Shown here: piece by piece, positions 10,698 through 22,820 of the stretch
Layout of the letters: each line of letters opens with the position of its first letter
How positions within the stretch are numbered: position 1 is the first letter of the stretch
Source of the DNA: Laburnicola sp. R22_1
Taxonomy: Eukaryota; Ascomycota; Dothideomycetes; Pleosporales; Didymosphaeriaceae
DNA length: 64,000 nucleotides
Direction of reading: 5' to 3'
NCBI GenBank assembly: GCA_014281115.1
Contig: JACONQ010000003.1
Coordinates: forward strand, 2,542,001-2,606,000
The notes under the pieces: model-generated
The model's input: the letters and a program-made list of their open reading frames with translations, nothing else
Database searches by the model: none
What the model was told of the DNA's origin: nothing
Program-made: the position numbers and the translations under genes

Positions 10698-11718
10698 CTA
10701 CACTGCAGCAACACCCATGTTTCCGCCTTCACCCTCCTTCAACGTAGTATAATTCTTCTTGGTATTCCACACTCTCCACTCCCCAGCATTTACAGCTTCA
10801 TACTTCTTTACTTCTCCCTCCTCTTTCACAATCGGATCAATCAACACCTCCGGATCAGGATGAATAAAGAACGGAATCGAATAGCGCGAAGGGAGAACAT
10901 CGCCCGCGACTTTCGGACTAACAACCCGGTGGATCGTACTGCGGCAACGATCGTTCGTCAGACGCTGCATCAGATCTGCAATATTGATGAGAACGGTTCC
11001 TCGCTTGGGCAGTGCAGACTTAAAGTCGCCTGTGTGGAAAGGATCGACTTCGAGGCCGCCGACTTCATCTTGGAAGAGCAAAGTACATAGGCCGAAGTCG
11101 GTGTGGGGGATGATTCTAGCGTGTCCTTCCTGCTCTATTATTTTGCGCTCGATAGCCGGGTAGTGGATGAGGCGCAGTTGCGGGTCTGCCTTCTTGGTGA
11201 TGTTGTCGAAGAAGTTGTCGCCTAGGTCCAGGGCCATGGCAAGGCATTTAAGCACGTTGAGTCCGAGTGTAAGGCATTGTGCGTAGAAATCGTCCAGTGT
11301 TTGTTTGAAGCCTGGCAGGTCTGTCTCGGACGGGCATGAGGGGTTTGCAAAGCGCCGATGCTCATAGCACTCCTTGTGGTCGACACCGCCGTTTGCTTCG
11401 TCCCCATCGGCGGTATATCCTTGATTCACCTCGGCGTCTTTTAGTCGCCATGTGATCTTCTTTTGGAGGGATAGATCAAAAAAGGATTTAGTCTAGTAAG
11501 AATCAATATCATTCTTGCTCTGTGAAAACGACGTTGGAACGTACCAGTTTGAAAACGCTGTCTACGCGCTCCTGGGGTATGCCGTGGTCGGTAATGTATA
11601 CCCAGCCTACACTGCTGAAGGCATTGTAGACTTCCTTGGCTACGGCTCGCTTTTCCGCATCACCTCCATTGATGAAGCGCTCAAACGAGACGACTGCAAT
11701 GTCCGCCGCTGCGACCAT
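10698..11718 (-). CDS. 2-oxoglutarate/Fe(II)-dependent oxygenase (isopenicillin N synthase-like)
   Basis: Two exons (11718-11545 and 11492-10698) separated by a 52-bp intron (11493-11544, GTACGT to CTAG) give 322 residues, typical for the family. The chosen ATG at 11718 gives MVAAADIAVVSFERF, the usual start of this family (the open frame runs further upstream to 11913 without an ATG). The N-terminal DIOX_N-type segment includes VGWVYITDHGIP. The iron-binding HxD is IPHTDFG (His188, Asp190), the distal His is in STIHRVVSP (His246), and the 2-oxoglutarate-binding RxS is RYS (Arg261, Ser263). All required residues are present and the frame is open, so it may be functional. It would oxidise a small molecule (hydroxylation, desaturation or ring closure) using O2 and 2-oxoglutarate in the cytosol. 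Its convergent orientation with an exporter and nearby PKS/P450 relics suggests a former role as a tailoring enzyme. Confidence 0.9.
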
Positions 11719-11934
11719 GGCACTGACGGGGCAAGAGATGATGCGGCGCGCTTTCGAGGTCGGACCGAGTTTCGCTTGACGCAGCCGAAAATTTTCTAGT
11801 CCGTACTGTAGGATGATCTCACAGACTTTGGACGCCAGAGATTCAGACCACGTATGACCTGTGGACAAGGTAGCGTTAATGGACAGTGTATCTGCAGTAT
11901 AAAATCCGCTCAAAGCTGTTGCCCAGTGCGATGA

Positions 11935-12075
11935 TCCCTCAGTGCAGCCTTGCCACCATCAGCGGGGCACCGTTGGTGCCGTGAGGCTAGAGCTGGTCCC
12001 CCCGCAAAAATCGCCCTAGCCCAGATTTTCTTATCTCACGGGCCAGACGCTCTAACTAATTCGAGCCCTACTAGT
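11935..12075 (-). repeat. GC-rich tRNA-like block, possible SINE-derived repeat
   Basis: A sharply GC-rich non-coding block lies between the 2OG oxygenase promoter and the A+T-rich tract. On the minus strand it reads GGGCTCGAATTAGTTAGAGC then GTCTGG, which resembles a tRNA D-arm (GCTC stem, GAATTAGTTA loop, GAGC stem) and pol III box A. On the plus strand the same site contains TTCGAGCCC, like box B. The remainder (GGTGCCCCGC, GTGGCAAGGC) is not tRNA-like. A complete cloverleaf cannot be folded, so it is not called a tRNA gene. A tRNA-derived SINE fragment is my inference. Confidence 0.35.
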
Positions 12076-15000
12076 ACACACTAGCGCCGCACTAAAAACT
12101 TCTAAAAACTTCTAAAAACTCTTAGGCTAATTATATAAAGAAAAAAGAGTTTTAAAAAGTTTTAGGCTAATTAAAGATTATATAGAATTAAATTAGCTAA
12201 AGTGTTTAAGAAAATCTAATATAGTAATATTAAAGATATTCGTCGTGTAGAGATTCTAACTAAGGTTAAGTCTACACTATATATAGAGAGAAGTAAAATA
12301 GAAGGCACTATATTCTAGTACTTAGCATATAGTAGTAGTAATAAAATATACACAAAATAATAATAATTTTATTATTAATATTTTGTATAATAGTATTAAT
12401 AATAGTAGTTAATAGATAGTTAGGCATAACTAGTTACTATTATAATTGTTGTTATTATTATTACAGTAAAAAATATTATTAAAGAAATTATTAATTACGT
12501 AATATAGTGGTTAGTTAAATAGCCGGCCTAGAATTACATAATATTACGAATTAGTCCTGGGGAAAAAGCTTATATAGTAATATATAAAGGTTGCGTTTAC
12601 TATTATAATAGTAATATAGCTATTTTTAATCTAGTACTTTATATATTAAAAGTTATTTAAAATTAATTTTTTTATACTTATTATATAGCTATAGTATTTT
12701 TTTAAATATTACTAAGCTAATTTATATCTATAGGTTTTTTTAAATTACTACTATAGTTATAAATTCTATTTAAATAACTATACTAACTTTAGTACTACTA
12801 CTATTTACACTTACTATACTATTTTATACTATTTTTAACTAAGTTAATAACTATTCTAATGATTTTAATACTAATATAGACTAAAATAATAATAATAGTC
12901 TACTAATTAGGGCTTTTAGAGTCTTTAACTTAGTAATAAGCCCTCTTATAAAAATACCTATATTTTAGCTACTTTTACTCTCCTTTCTATAATATAATTA
13001 AGACCTATTTACTTTTATCCTATTATCTATAACTATATTAAGAAGTTTTAATAGTATATTATAGTTAAATTTAGTACTTTAGTATCTAAAAAGTATATAT
13101 AGATATAAGTAATAATAGTAGTAAGGGCCTTAAATAAACTTAAATAAACTTAATATAATAGTTAAGATATTTTAGTTTCTTTAGTAGACTTTTTAAAACT
13201 TATTATATATCTAAATTAGGACTACGCATTACCCTAATATAATAATTAGGCACTAAATATATAGAACTTTAGCTAAGTAATATAGTAAGTTTATAAAAGT
13301 AAATAATTAGACAGCAAGCCTACATTAAAAAAATAGAGGCACCCTATTTAGGCAATCTAGACCTTGCTTATAATTTTGCGCTACGCCTAAATAGATAATT
13401 AACCTTAATATCTTATTATAAAAGTACTTTCTTTTTTACTATTATTTTCTCTCTCTTTTTTCTCTACTTTTATTCCTTTATCTATAACTCCCTCCTCTTG
13501 CCTGCGCTAACTATCTCTCTTCTTCTATCTAATTGTCCTTTGTGAGGCATTTTTCTTAAACCTAGTTACTTACTTAGAAGGTTTAGAACTGCTATACCTA
13601 TAGCGCCTTTTTTTTCTTTTATTATTACTATCTTATTATCCTTATTTATATCTATATCTATATTTTCTTTTATAATAGACTAGTTCATTTTAAGCCTTTG
13701 CACGCGCTAAAATCCTACTATTGAATAATATACTTTTAGACTTCTACCTATAATAAAACTATAATTAAGACGCCTTTTTTTCTTTCCTTTTAGTCTTTCT
13801 CCTTCTTACCTTAACTTCTATACTAGCTATAATTAAAGGAAGGATAGCTCCCCCTTCTATAGTATAGTCTAGCATCTTAGTAGCTAATAAGCCTTAAATT
13901 TCCCCTCTTTTCTTTAGATTACTAAGATATTAGCACTTCTACAATACACTATCTTATATATAACTTAGTAGAAGGTAGACTATATACTTTTTACTCTTAT
14001 CTTAGCTTAGATTACTTTACCTTTTATACTATATCTACTATAGAAGTAATATTATAGTATAATATTATTTAGCTATCTATTCTACTTAAATTTTAGGCGC
14101 TTATAGTTACTAAAGCTAATCCTCTTACCTATTTTAAATTAGGCTACTGTAGTTAAAAGGGTAAAGCTTACTACTTACTATATTACTATTCTAGCTTATA
14201 AGCTTTTATAAATTTCTTTTCTACTTTAGACTTACTAATAGTATATACTATACCTTTTTTATTTCTATTTTAAGTAAACAAATATATAGCTCTTACGCTA
14301 TTATTTTAGCTTTAATACGTCTATACTATATTCTGTCTTAGTTAAATACGCTAGACTAATTCTTTATTATATTAATATATCTCTACTTCTAGCTCTAGTT
14401 CCTTAGTAATAATATAATCACTTACTTAAATAATATATCTATTTAAGCTGTCCTTCTATATTAGCGCTATAGTACTAGTTAGATTCTCTGTCCTATATAA
14501 AGTATATAGCGTTGCTATAATATTATTATACAACTAGTAAGGGGCTAATACCTAAAATCTAGTAGCTAATAGCCTAGAAATAGCCTAAGGCGTGCTATAA
14601 GAGGTAAAAGAAGCCTTATAGGCTAATTACTTAGTAGTATAAGATAGTGTTAGTAGAAATTGCCTATTTATACTTTATTTAGTATTAAACCTATCTAATA
14701 TAAAAAGGTAGTTAGAGATTAAAAAAGGAGCTAGTAATTAGTAGTTTTATTTATAGGAATATAGGCTCCTAAACTACTAAAAGACGTAGATAACTAGCAA
14801 CTATCTACTAGCTAATTACTAGGTAAGCTAGGCTAACTTTTACTATAATAAGGCTATCTATATAAAGTAATCTATTATCCTTTTAGAAATGCTAATACTA
14901 ATAGTTTTTAGGTTTATTTATCCTTCTATAGAGCGCTAATATACTAGTCGCTGCGCCTACTATAGCTATTTCCTTAATAGATGCAGTATTTATACAACCT

Positions 15001-18000
15001 CTTTCTACTTAGGAAGTAGCGTTAATAGCAATATATAAAGCAATAGTCTATTTATAGAGGGTGCTACTTCTATAGAACTTTTACTACTATAGAAGTTATT
15101 ATAACGCTAAAATAACCTCCTCTTATAGCACTACTTTATTTGCCCCTTTATTGCCTATAAAGATTATTCTATATATTTCTAGAGCGTCTAAGCTAAGGTT
15201 AAAATTTAAGGCTAAATTAATAGCTATAACTAAAATGGCAAAGCGTAGCTATTTAGGAGTTAACTTTAAAGATAGTAGAGAGTGGCCCTATATTAATAAT
15301 AATTTTATAATGCTAAGTTTAAATATATTACTACTTACTCTATATAAAGCTTTAGAAGCTTCTTATTTAGTAAGCTATAATAATACTTACTTAATAATTA
15401 TTATAAGCTAATAGAATCTAACTAGTATAGGACTAGTAGACGTGTTTGCCTAGTTCTATAGCGTGTCTAGATTAGAGAGCGCAGAGTATAATTAGTTTAG
15501 TAGGGAATCTTTTAATAAAAAGGGGCTAACTATTCTATACACGTTGCGGAAGGGGATTTAGCTATAATTAGATTACTTAGTAGAATTAGCTAAGGTAAGC
15601 ATATAAGTAAATAAGAGCGCTAATGTTATTAATTAGTAGTAGAACTTCCTCTTATTATAAAGGGTAATACTGCTGCCTATAGTGTAATAGGCGTTAAGCC
15701 TAGTAATATAGCATCTAATTGTTATAATAGTAGTTACTGCGCCATTACTAGCAATAAAGAATATATTACTATATAGTATAGTAATTTTAATATAGAAGAA
15801 GTGTACACTTTATTTATAAAGAAGATAGAAAATATTTAGTCTAGTAAGTAGTTCTAGTAAAGTTTAAGGAGAGCTATATTAACACGTTTAAAATAGCCTA
15901 CTAGTGTAAAAGTAACTACTTTTTAGTAATATTAATATTATAGATAGGCTATTAGTAACACGTAAATAAATGCATCTAGTAGCGCTAGACGCTATCTTAG
16001 AACTAGAGCTAAAAGACCTGCGTTTAATAAAGCAGCAAAGGCTAGCTAAGTAATTAGTAGAGAATTTTATATGCAATTTAGCCCCTACGCCTAGGTTAAC
16101 ACCTCTACTAACTCTTAGTAGTAGTGCTTCTTATTTAAGGGCTAGCACTAAGTCTAGTCTTTAATATCTTAATAGTAACTGCAAACGTAATAGTGCTAGA
16201 AATCTATAGTTATCTCTAAGTAACCTCTATACTAAAAATAATAGTAGTAATAGCGCATATAATTATAAGATAAGCAAGGGGCTACTATATTCTATAAAAG
16301 AATCTACTTCTCCTTTAGAAAGTATAAAAGGGGCAGAATATATTAGCCTAGACTTAGAGAGGTGTAAGGAGTATAGGGAAGATAGTAAGGGAGACGCTTT
16401 AGAAAGCCACAAGGACCCACATAATTAGAATAACAATATTTTCTATAGACCTTTAGTAAAGACCTCTTAATAATATATATATACTACTTATCTACTATAA
16501 AAAAGAGGTATAGTCTATTAAGAACTAATATTAGGCAATAGGGTTTAAAAATAATGCGGATAAGGATATTATAGTAAGTAGTGTTATTCTAACTATAGTA
16601 ACTATATTAGTCCCTAATTAATAATCTGCCTTAGTCCTATTTTCTACAAATATTCTCTCTAGGAATAAAGGCTAGAGACTAAAGCAATATTAATTATAGT
16701 TCTAGCCTTAATATATCTTATTAGATAACTAACTTTATGCTCTACGCTGTCCTAAATAGCTTGTTTATTCTAATAGAAATTATATATTCCTATAACTTAA
16801 AATAGTCTCTTAATTCTACTATCTTAGGTTATAGATTTCTTAGTAAAGACGGCAAAGTCATCTATATAACCTAACTATTACTAGATTTGTAGATACTAGT
16901 AGAATACTAGTATAAAAATAGTGCGTTAGATTTTTATAATTATAGAAGCTTAAATGCAAACTATATAAGTATTTTCTATAGTAACGCTACTAATAATAAA
17001 AAGAACTACTTAGATAATAATAAAGATAACTAGAATAAAAATAATAAGAAGAAAGAAGATATAGAAGGGTATAGTAAATATAAGCATATACTATAGCTAG
17101 AGTTAGATAAAGTACGTTTACTCTTATTAAGGAATAAGTAGAATATAGAGTAGAAGAAGATATACAAATACTTTCTAAATTAAATAAAGGACGTAGTTAA
17201 AGTTCGCTACTATAGATTACAAAAAAATAAAAATATAAAGAGACCTCTTTTAGAATATAAACTAGGAAGCTCGCTTTATAGTAAAGTATTAAGTATTATT
17301 ATATTAGTATAAAGTTAGGTTATTTTTTTAATATGTAAATCTTAACTTCCTTTTTTATTATTCTAGTAAGTGCTTTTATTACTAAAAACAAAGGTTAAAG
17401 TAATTTTCTTACTAGTGTTAATTAAACTTACTTATTGCAATAGTGATATGCTATATAATAGGAGAAGTAGAAACTATAGACATAGAGCAAGTAGTAGCTC
17501 CTCTAGTTAAACTCTAGTTAACTACCTATTATAAGGAACGTATACTATAGCAATTTACCTTGCTATTTATTCTAGTATAGATAATAATATAGACTTAACT
17601 TAGCGTTTATTATAATATTCTTAAATGTTTTTATAATACTAGGTCGTACGACTAGTATAAAATTTAAATTATTACTACGCAAATTATATATAAATCTCTA
17701 GTACTTTATAGCCTATAGTAGCTAGCTAATTATCTATTAGGTAGCTTTGTGCTGTGTCTTATTAGCTAGTATAGGAAGGAAATATTAGAGGAGGATAGAA
17801 TAATATTTTATAATAGACTATTAATAACCTTTTTATAGGTAATTTTATAAGAGTTAAAGACAGTATAGTAAACCCTCTATTTAGTATATAAAAAGCGTAT
17901 TGCTATTAAGAGTAATAAACTCTTTAGGGTTATTTTAACTGTAGTATAATTACTATCCTATTTTTAGTTTTAACTTTGCACTCTAGCGCGTCTACTCTAA

Positions 18001-21000
18001 CTTATATTTTATTAGCTAAATTAGCTGCTGCAGATTATATCTAGTCTACTTAGCTAATTAGATATAGGTATAGTGATTACTAATAGTGTTAAAATATAAG
18101 AAACTAAATTACTATTAGAAGCTAAAGGCTATTAGCTATAGGATACCTATAGCTTTTCTTTATTAAATATATTATTAGAAAGGATTAAGCTATATGTGGA
18201 TAGTAGAACTTTAGGACTACTCTTTTAGTATTTTCTTAATTTTAGGTATATAGCAAATTATAATAATTATCTAAGAAAAAGAGCTAGCATTGATAAGTTA
18301 AGACTTAAAATAGGGCTATACTGCCTATAGTGTAGTAGATCTCTTACTAATTAACTCTCTTCTTAATAGTATTAATCTATACCACTCTTATTAGGCTAGA
18401 TATATAGGTAACTAAAAGGCAATAGAAAATCTTAACTAATATAAATAAGATATAGGGAGAACTTGCAAAGCTAATATAAGATTAAGAAGAGATTTTTTAG
18501 TTTTATTAATATTAGAAAATCTTATAAGTTTAGTGTTAAGCTGTACCTTCTCTACTAATATAGTATGATGCCTTAGCGCCTTTAATAGCTAGGCGCCTTT
18601 ATATTTAAATTTAAAAGAGTTGTAAAAGGTATTAAGTTTTTTACTAATAGGGTTTGCCTTAATTACCTTTAATTGCAACTTATTAGCTATAGTATAAGAG
18701 TAAAGCAAACACTTAATATAGTTAATAGAAATAATAATATAAACTATAGTAAAATAAAAAGTAAGGCATACCTATAAAGAGGGGTATTAAGGGCGGGTTA
18801 AGAGAAAATATAAATTAGGATATAAGTGTTTAAGTAAAAAATAGCTAAAATATGCAATAAGCTAACTATATAGCGCAAACTATACTAAGCTAGAAATTTT
18901 TTAGAGCTAAAGTTATTACTATTAATAAAAATAATTTACTAATTTCTAATTATAGCATGCAAACACTTACTTAAGATGCTAGTTAAATAGCTTACATCTA
19001 GGCCTAGCGTATACTGCGACTAGGGAGCTATAGTAGCGCAATGGCTTTAGGGGTTAACCTAGCTAAGAAGGAGTTGCATAGCCACTGCGTCTAAAACTAA
19101 ATATAGCCTTATTTTTATAAAAACTTAGTATCTAGTTGTAATATAACTATAGATAGCTATTATATCTACCTTATAGTTGTGTAGAGGCTAAATAATTAGA
19201 ATGCTAAGCTAATATTTATAATATAGATAGCTAGAAAAATTCTATAGGCCTAGGAGGCCTTAACTCTAAAAAATAGTATAATAATATTAATTATAGGTAG
19301 CTTTATAGCCTTATATTATTAATAGAGATTTTAATATTACGTATATAGAAGGTAATAGCGTGTATTAGCTACTAAGACATAGTAGGTAGGCTAATATAGT
19401 AGGCTTGGCCTTACTAATTTTATTCCTATTAGCCTTCTAGCCTCTTCTTAGCCTACTACCTAACTTTACACTTTATTAAGACTTTATATTCTCTTTTAAC
19501 CTATCTTAATAATAGTGTAGAACATTATATATATAACTCTAACAAAGTGCGTTTCTACACATAATAATTAATCTATTCTAATTATAAATATTACCTAATA
19601 TATAGTAAAGTTAGAGAGTTATAATAAACTCTCTATAGCCTAAATAGGGATTTTTTTAAAAAGTATAAAGCTATTATAAAGGATAATTGTAATAGCCTTG
19701 CCGCTAATATTTTAAATAGCACTATTTCTTCTACACTAGTGTAGAGTGTAACAAGCTACACTGTTATAGCTAATTATATATCTAAGGTAGTTTAGTTTTA
19801 GACTTAAAAGCTAGATATAGAGCTTATTAAGCTAGTAAGATAATTATATAGAGGCTTTATTTCTAGCTACATAGCTTATAATACGCTAGGCACTACTTAC
19901 CTATATATATAGAATTTTGTCTATAGACTAGCTTTTTATTAAGTCTAACGCTAGTTTCTTATACCTAGGATAGAATAGTATCTATAGTAGACTATATAGG
20001 ACTTTATAAGGTGTATTAAACTATTGGCTATATATTCTACTGAGTGCTTTTTACAAACTAGAAATATAAATAAAATAGGTTCTTTACTTTAGCGTAGATT
20101 AACTAATAAGTAATTAAGCTACTTCTTAGCTTTTATAATAAATATTATTAGACGCTTAATACACGTTTTTAAAGCCTACCTAAATAATATCTTCTAAAGC
20201 TAGAAGAGATCTATTAGTTACTTCTACTTTTATTTTGCTATAAGTATCCTATAGTTGTCTAGTATAATAACTTCTTAGAGAATAATATCTATATAGATAA
20301 GAATACTAGCTAAATTATAAGTATTAATAATTAGTATAATGCTTTAATTGCCTTATTTAGTGTCTCCCTTAGTGGCCTTAAGACTATACTAGGTGTTTAG
20401 ACTAGGAGCACCTAGCACCTCTATTATAACTATGTTAGCCTTAAAAGACAGTTCTAGAATATATTATATAAGGTACTTAGCGAAGTGTTAGAAGTAGATT
20501 GCTAGTCTATAAAAACTATAAGGCTATTTAGATTGTTTAGACTATATAGCTCTAAAAAGAATGTAGCTATATACCTTAACACATTATATCTGCTTTAGGC
20601 TATTAAGTAATATACTTTCTACTCTACCTCTTCTACTTTACCTTTAGTAATATTTACGTTTACTAGAAATATACGTATATATTTTACTTTCTAATTATAT
20701 AGATTATATATATAAATATAGGATCTTTTAAATTGCAATCTTACTTTCTAAAGGATAGTATATAGACTCTTAACATAAGTAGTATTAATAATAGTAGTAA
20801 CTAAGAATAAGAAACTAACTAATACGTATATCTGTCCTTTGAAGAGCTTATTAGACAACACCTTAGACTTTAATACTATTATAATAAACTAGCTCTTATA
20901 GCAACTTTTTCTTATTTTAAGTATAACTAATAAAGACTCTATAAGTCTCTTTATTCTTTACTACCTACTTTTACTAGGTCTTATTTGGCCTAGACTATAA

Positions 21001-22427
21001 ATTAGAGTTATTAGGCTATCGGACGGCACTAGACTAACTAGTGGGAAGAAGGGTAGGATTCTTAACTATAGATATAGGCAGTGTAATAGTTTTATTCTTT
21101 AAGCCTACCTTAACTTTAGTAGTGTGTTTCTTAAGCTTACTAGTTTTAATAGGATCTAAGACCTAGAGCGCAATCTTATTATTTAGGTTATGCTTAGTAA
21201 TGTAGTTAATAAAGCCCTTAACATAGTTATAGCTATTCTTAAAAATAGGCAAAGGACTTCTTATAAACATATAAGGAATAAAATAGCCTTCTTTCTAGAT
21301 AAAGCTAAATATAGTTTCATAAATATTGTTTAGTTCTAAGCTATTAATAGAAGTAGGCTTGTTTTATTTACTATTAGGTACTATCTCTAGTTTTATTTTA
21401 AGTTTAATCTGCCTGTTAGGAATAGAGTTATGCTAGTAGAGTAGGTAGAAGCTAAACTTCCAAAATATACTATACTAATTAAAAATATCTAGAATATTTT
21501 TAATATAGTCCTAGCTAAGGCATATATTAGAGTTACTATAGGTAAGCCTATTATATTCTTTTATTTTTTTAATATAAACTTATATACTAGTTTAAAGGGA
21601 ATCTAAACTTATATAGTATTACTCTAGTTTATATTATCTATAGTTAAGGATCTATAAAGATTAGGAATAAGTAGTATAGTATTAATAGTGGTAGTAGCTA
21701 TATTAGGTCTAAGTCTTAGTAAGATTTAGGGATAAGGAAGAAAGATAATAACTAAGAAAATGAGTGTAGGAAGACTTTTTAAGCCTTTATAGAACCTAAT
21801 AGTGGTTTAGCATTTAGACTTATTTTTAAGAAGTTCTGTTTGTGCTAATATAGTATTATAGCCTAAGAAAGATATTTAATTTTAGAATTAAAAACTATAT
21901 AATAGCTAGAGAATAGATCTTTAATTTAAACTTATTATTATATAGTGTATGCCTAATCTATATATAACCTTTAAATCTAATTTTGCCTTATATATTTACT
22001 AAGTGCAGTGTATTAGTCCTAGTTTAATAAGTAGCCATAAAAAGCTAAGGTTGTATTAGAGCTAAGGTCGCATTAGAGCTAAGGCCGTATTAGAGCCAAG
22101 ACTATATTAGAGCCAATATTATATTAGAGAGCAAATACTATAATAAAGCCAGATTCTTATATCTATCTTAAGAGACTAGAATTCTATTCTTTAATAGCAA
22201 AGAGTAGTGCTATAATAAGACATAGTAGCGCATTTACTATCCTATATAAGTAGAAGAGGTTAAAAAGTTAACACGCCTATCTTTAACACTTACTACACCT
22301 ATTAATAGGTAGCGCTAGATTGTCGCTCTAGGTCTGCTAAAAGGTAGGTTCTAGAATCCTTACTAGCGTTAATATAAAGAAGCGAGCTTTTAAAGCCTCC
22401 TTAGGGGATACTATAGTAGGGTGAAAT
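12076..22427. other. Long A+T-rich decayed region, no gene recognised
   Basis: About 10 kb of TA-rich sequence with stops in all frames. A short direct repeat of TAAAAACTTC units opens it near 12094-12121. Some stretches keep coding-like amino-acid runs once stops are ignored (plus strand around 20400-20950; minus strand around 21000-21320), so it probably contains old transposon genes degraded by RIP. I could not assign them to a family, and I found no paired LTRs or TIRs by eye. Confidence 0.6.
22047..22131. repeat. 17-bp minisatellite, 5 units
   Basis: Five consecutive 17-bp units of the form AAGGTTGTATTAGAGCT, diverging mainly by transitions (GTTGTA, GTCGCA, GCCGTA, ACTATA, ATTATA). The unit length is not a multiple of three, so it is unlikely to be a protein repeat. 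Confidence 0.85.
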
Positions 22428-22670
22428 AAAAAAAACTCACACAAAAAGTTACCTTTTCTAAAGTCTTATAGCTTCCTTATTAGGTTAGCTAAAAATATAA
22501 CAAATATATTATTTTAAAGAGAAGGTTTAGAAAATTATACCTAGGCTATTAGTAAGCGCTTAGTCAGTCTCGGATAAAAGTAATGTAGGGGTAAAATAGG
22601 GGTAAAAAAACTCTAACTTTAGAAGAGTATAACTTTTTATCTAAGATACAAAATTAGCTAGTACTTATAT
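22428..22670 (+). repeat. Partial copies of Tc1-like element ends
   Basis: Sequence from 22428 (GGGTGAAATAAAAAAAACTC...) onward resembles the reverse complement of the right end of the Tc1-like relic at about 39560-39735, including a shared AAGTCTTATA block and TTAGCTAAAAATATA. A second start of the same kind at about 22590 (AAAATAGGGGTAAAAAAACTC) resembles that element's left end near 37845. It is therefore either a deleted non-autonomous derivative or two adjacent fragments. Confidence 0.5.
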
Positions 22671-22820
22671 ATAGTACACTATATCCTTTTAGTAATCTCT
22701 CTATACATTGTTAGTATAGATTTACTCCTATTATTTTTAATTATCTTAGATTTAAGAAATTTTAGTAATGTATTAAGAAACTAGTAATTACGTAATATTT
22801 AATATAATAAATAGTATAAT

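Noticed and set aside
11980..12070. A functional tRNA gene
   Set aside because: Only a D-arm-like half is visible; no complete acceptor, anticodon and T-arm set could be folded.
22040..22135. Possible CRISPR-like array
   Set aside because: Units are contiguous 17-bp minisatellite copies without spacers, and the genome is eukaryotic.
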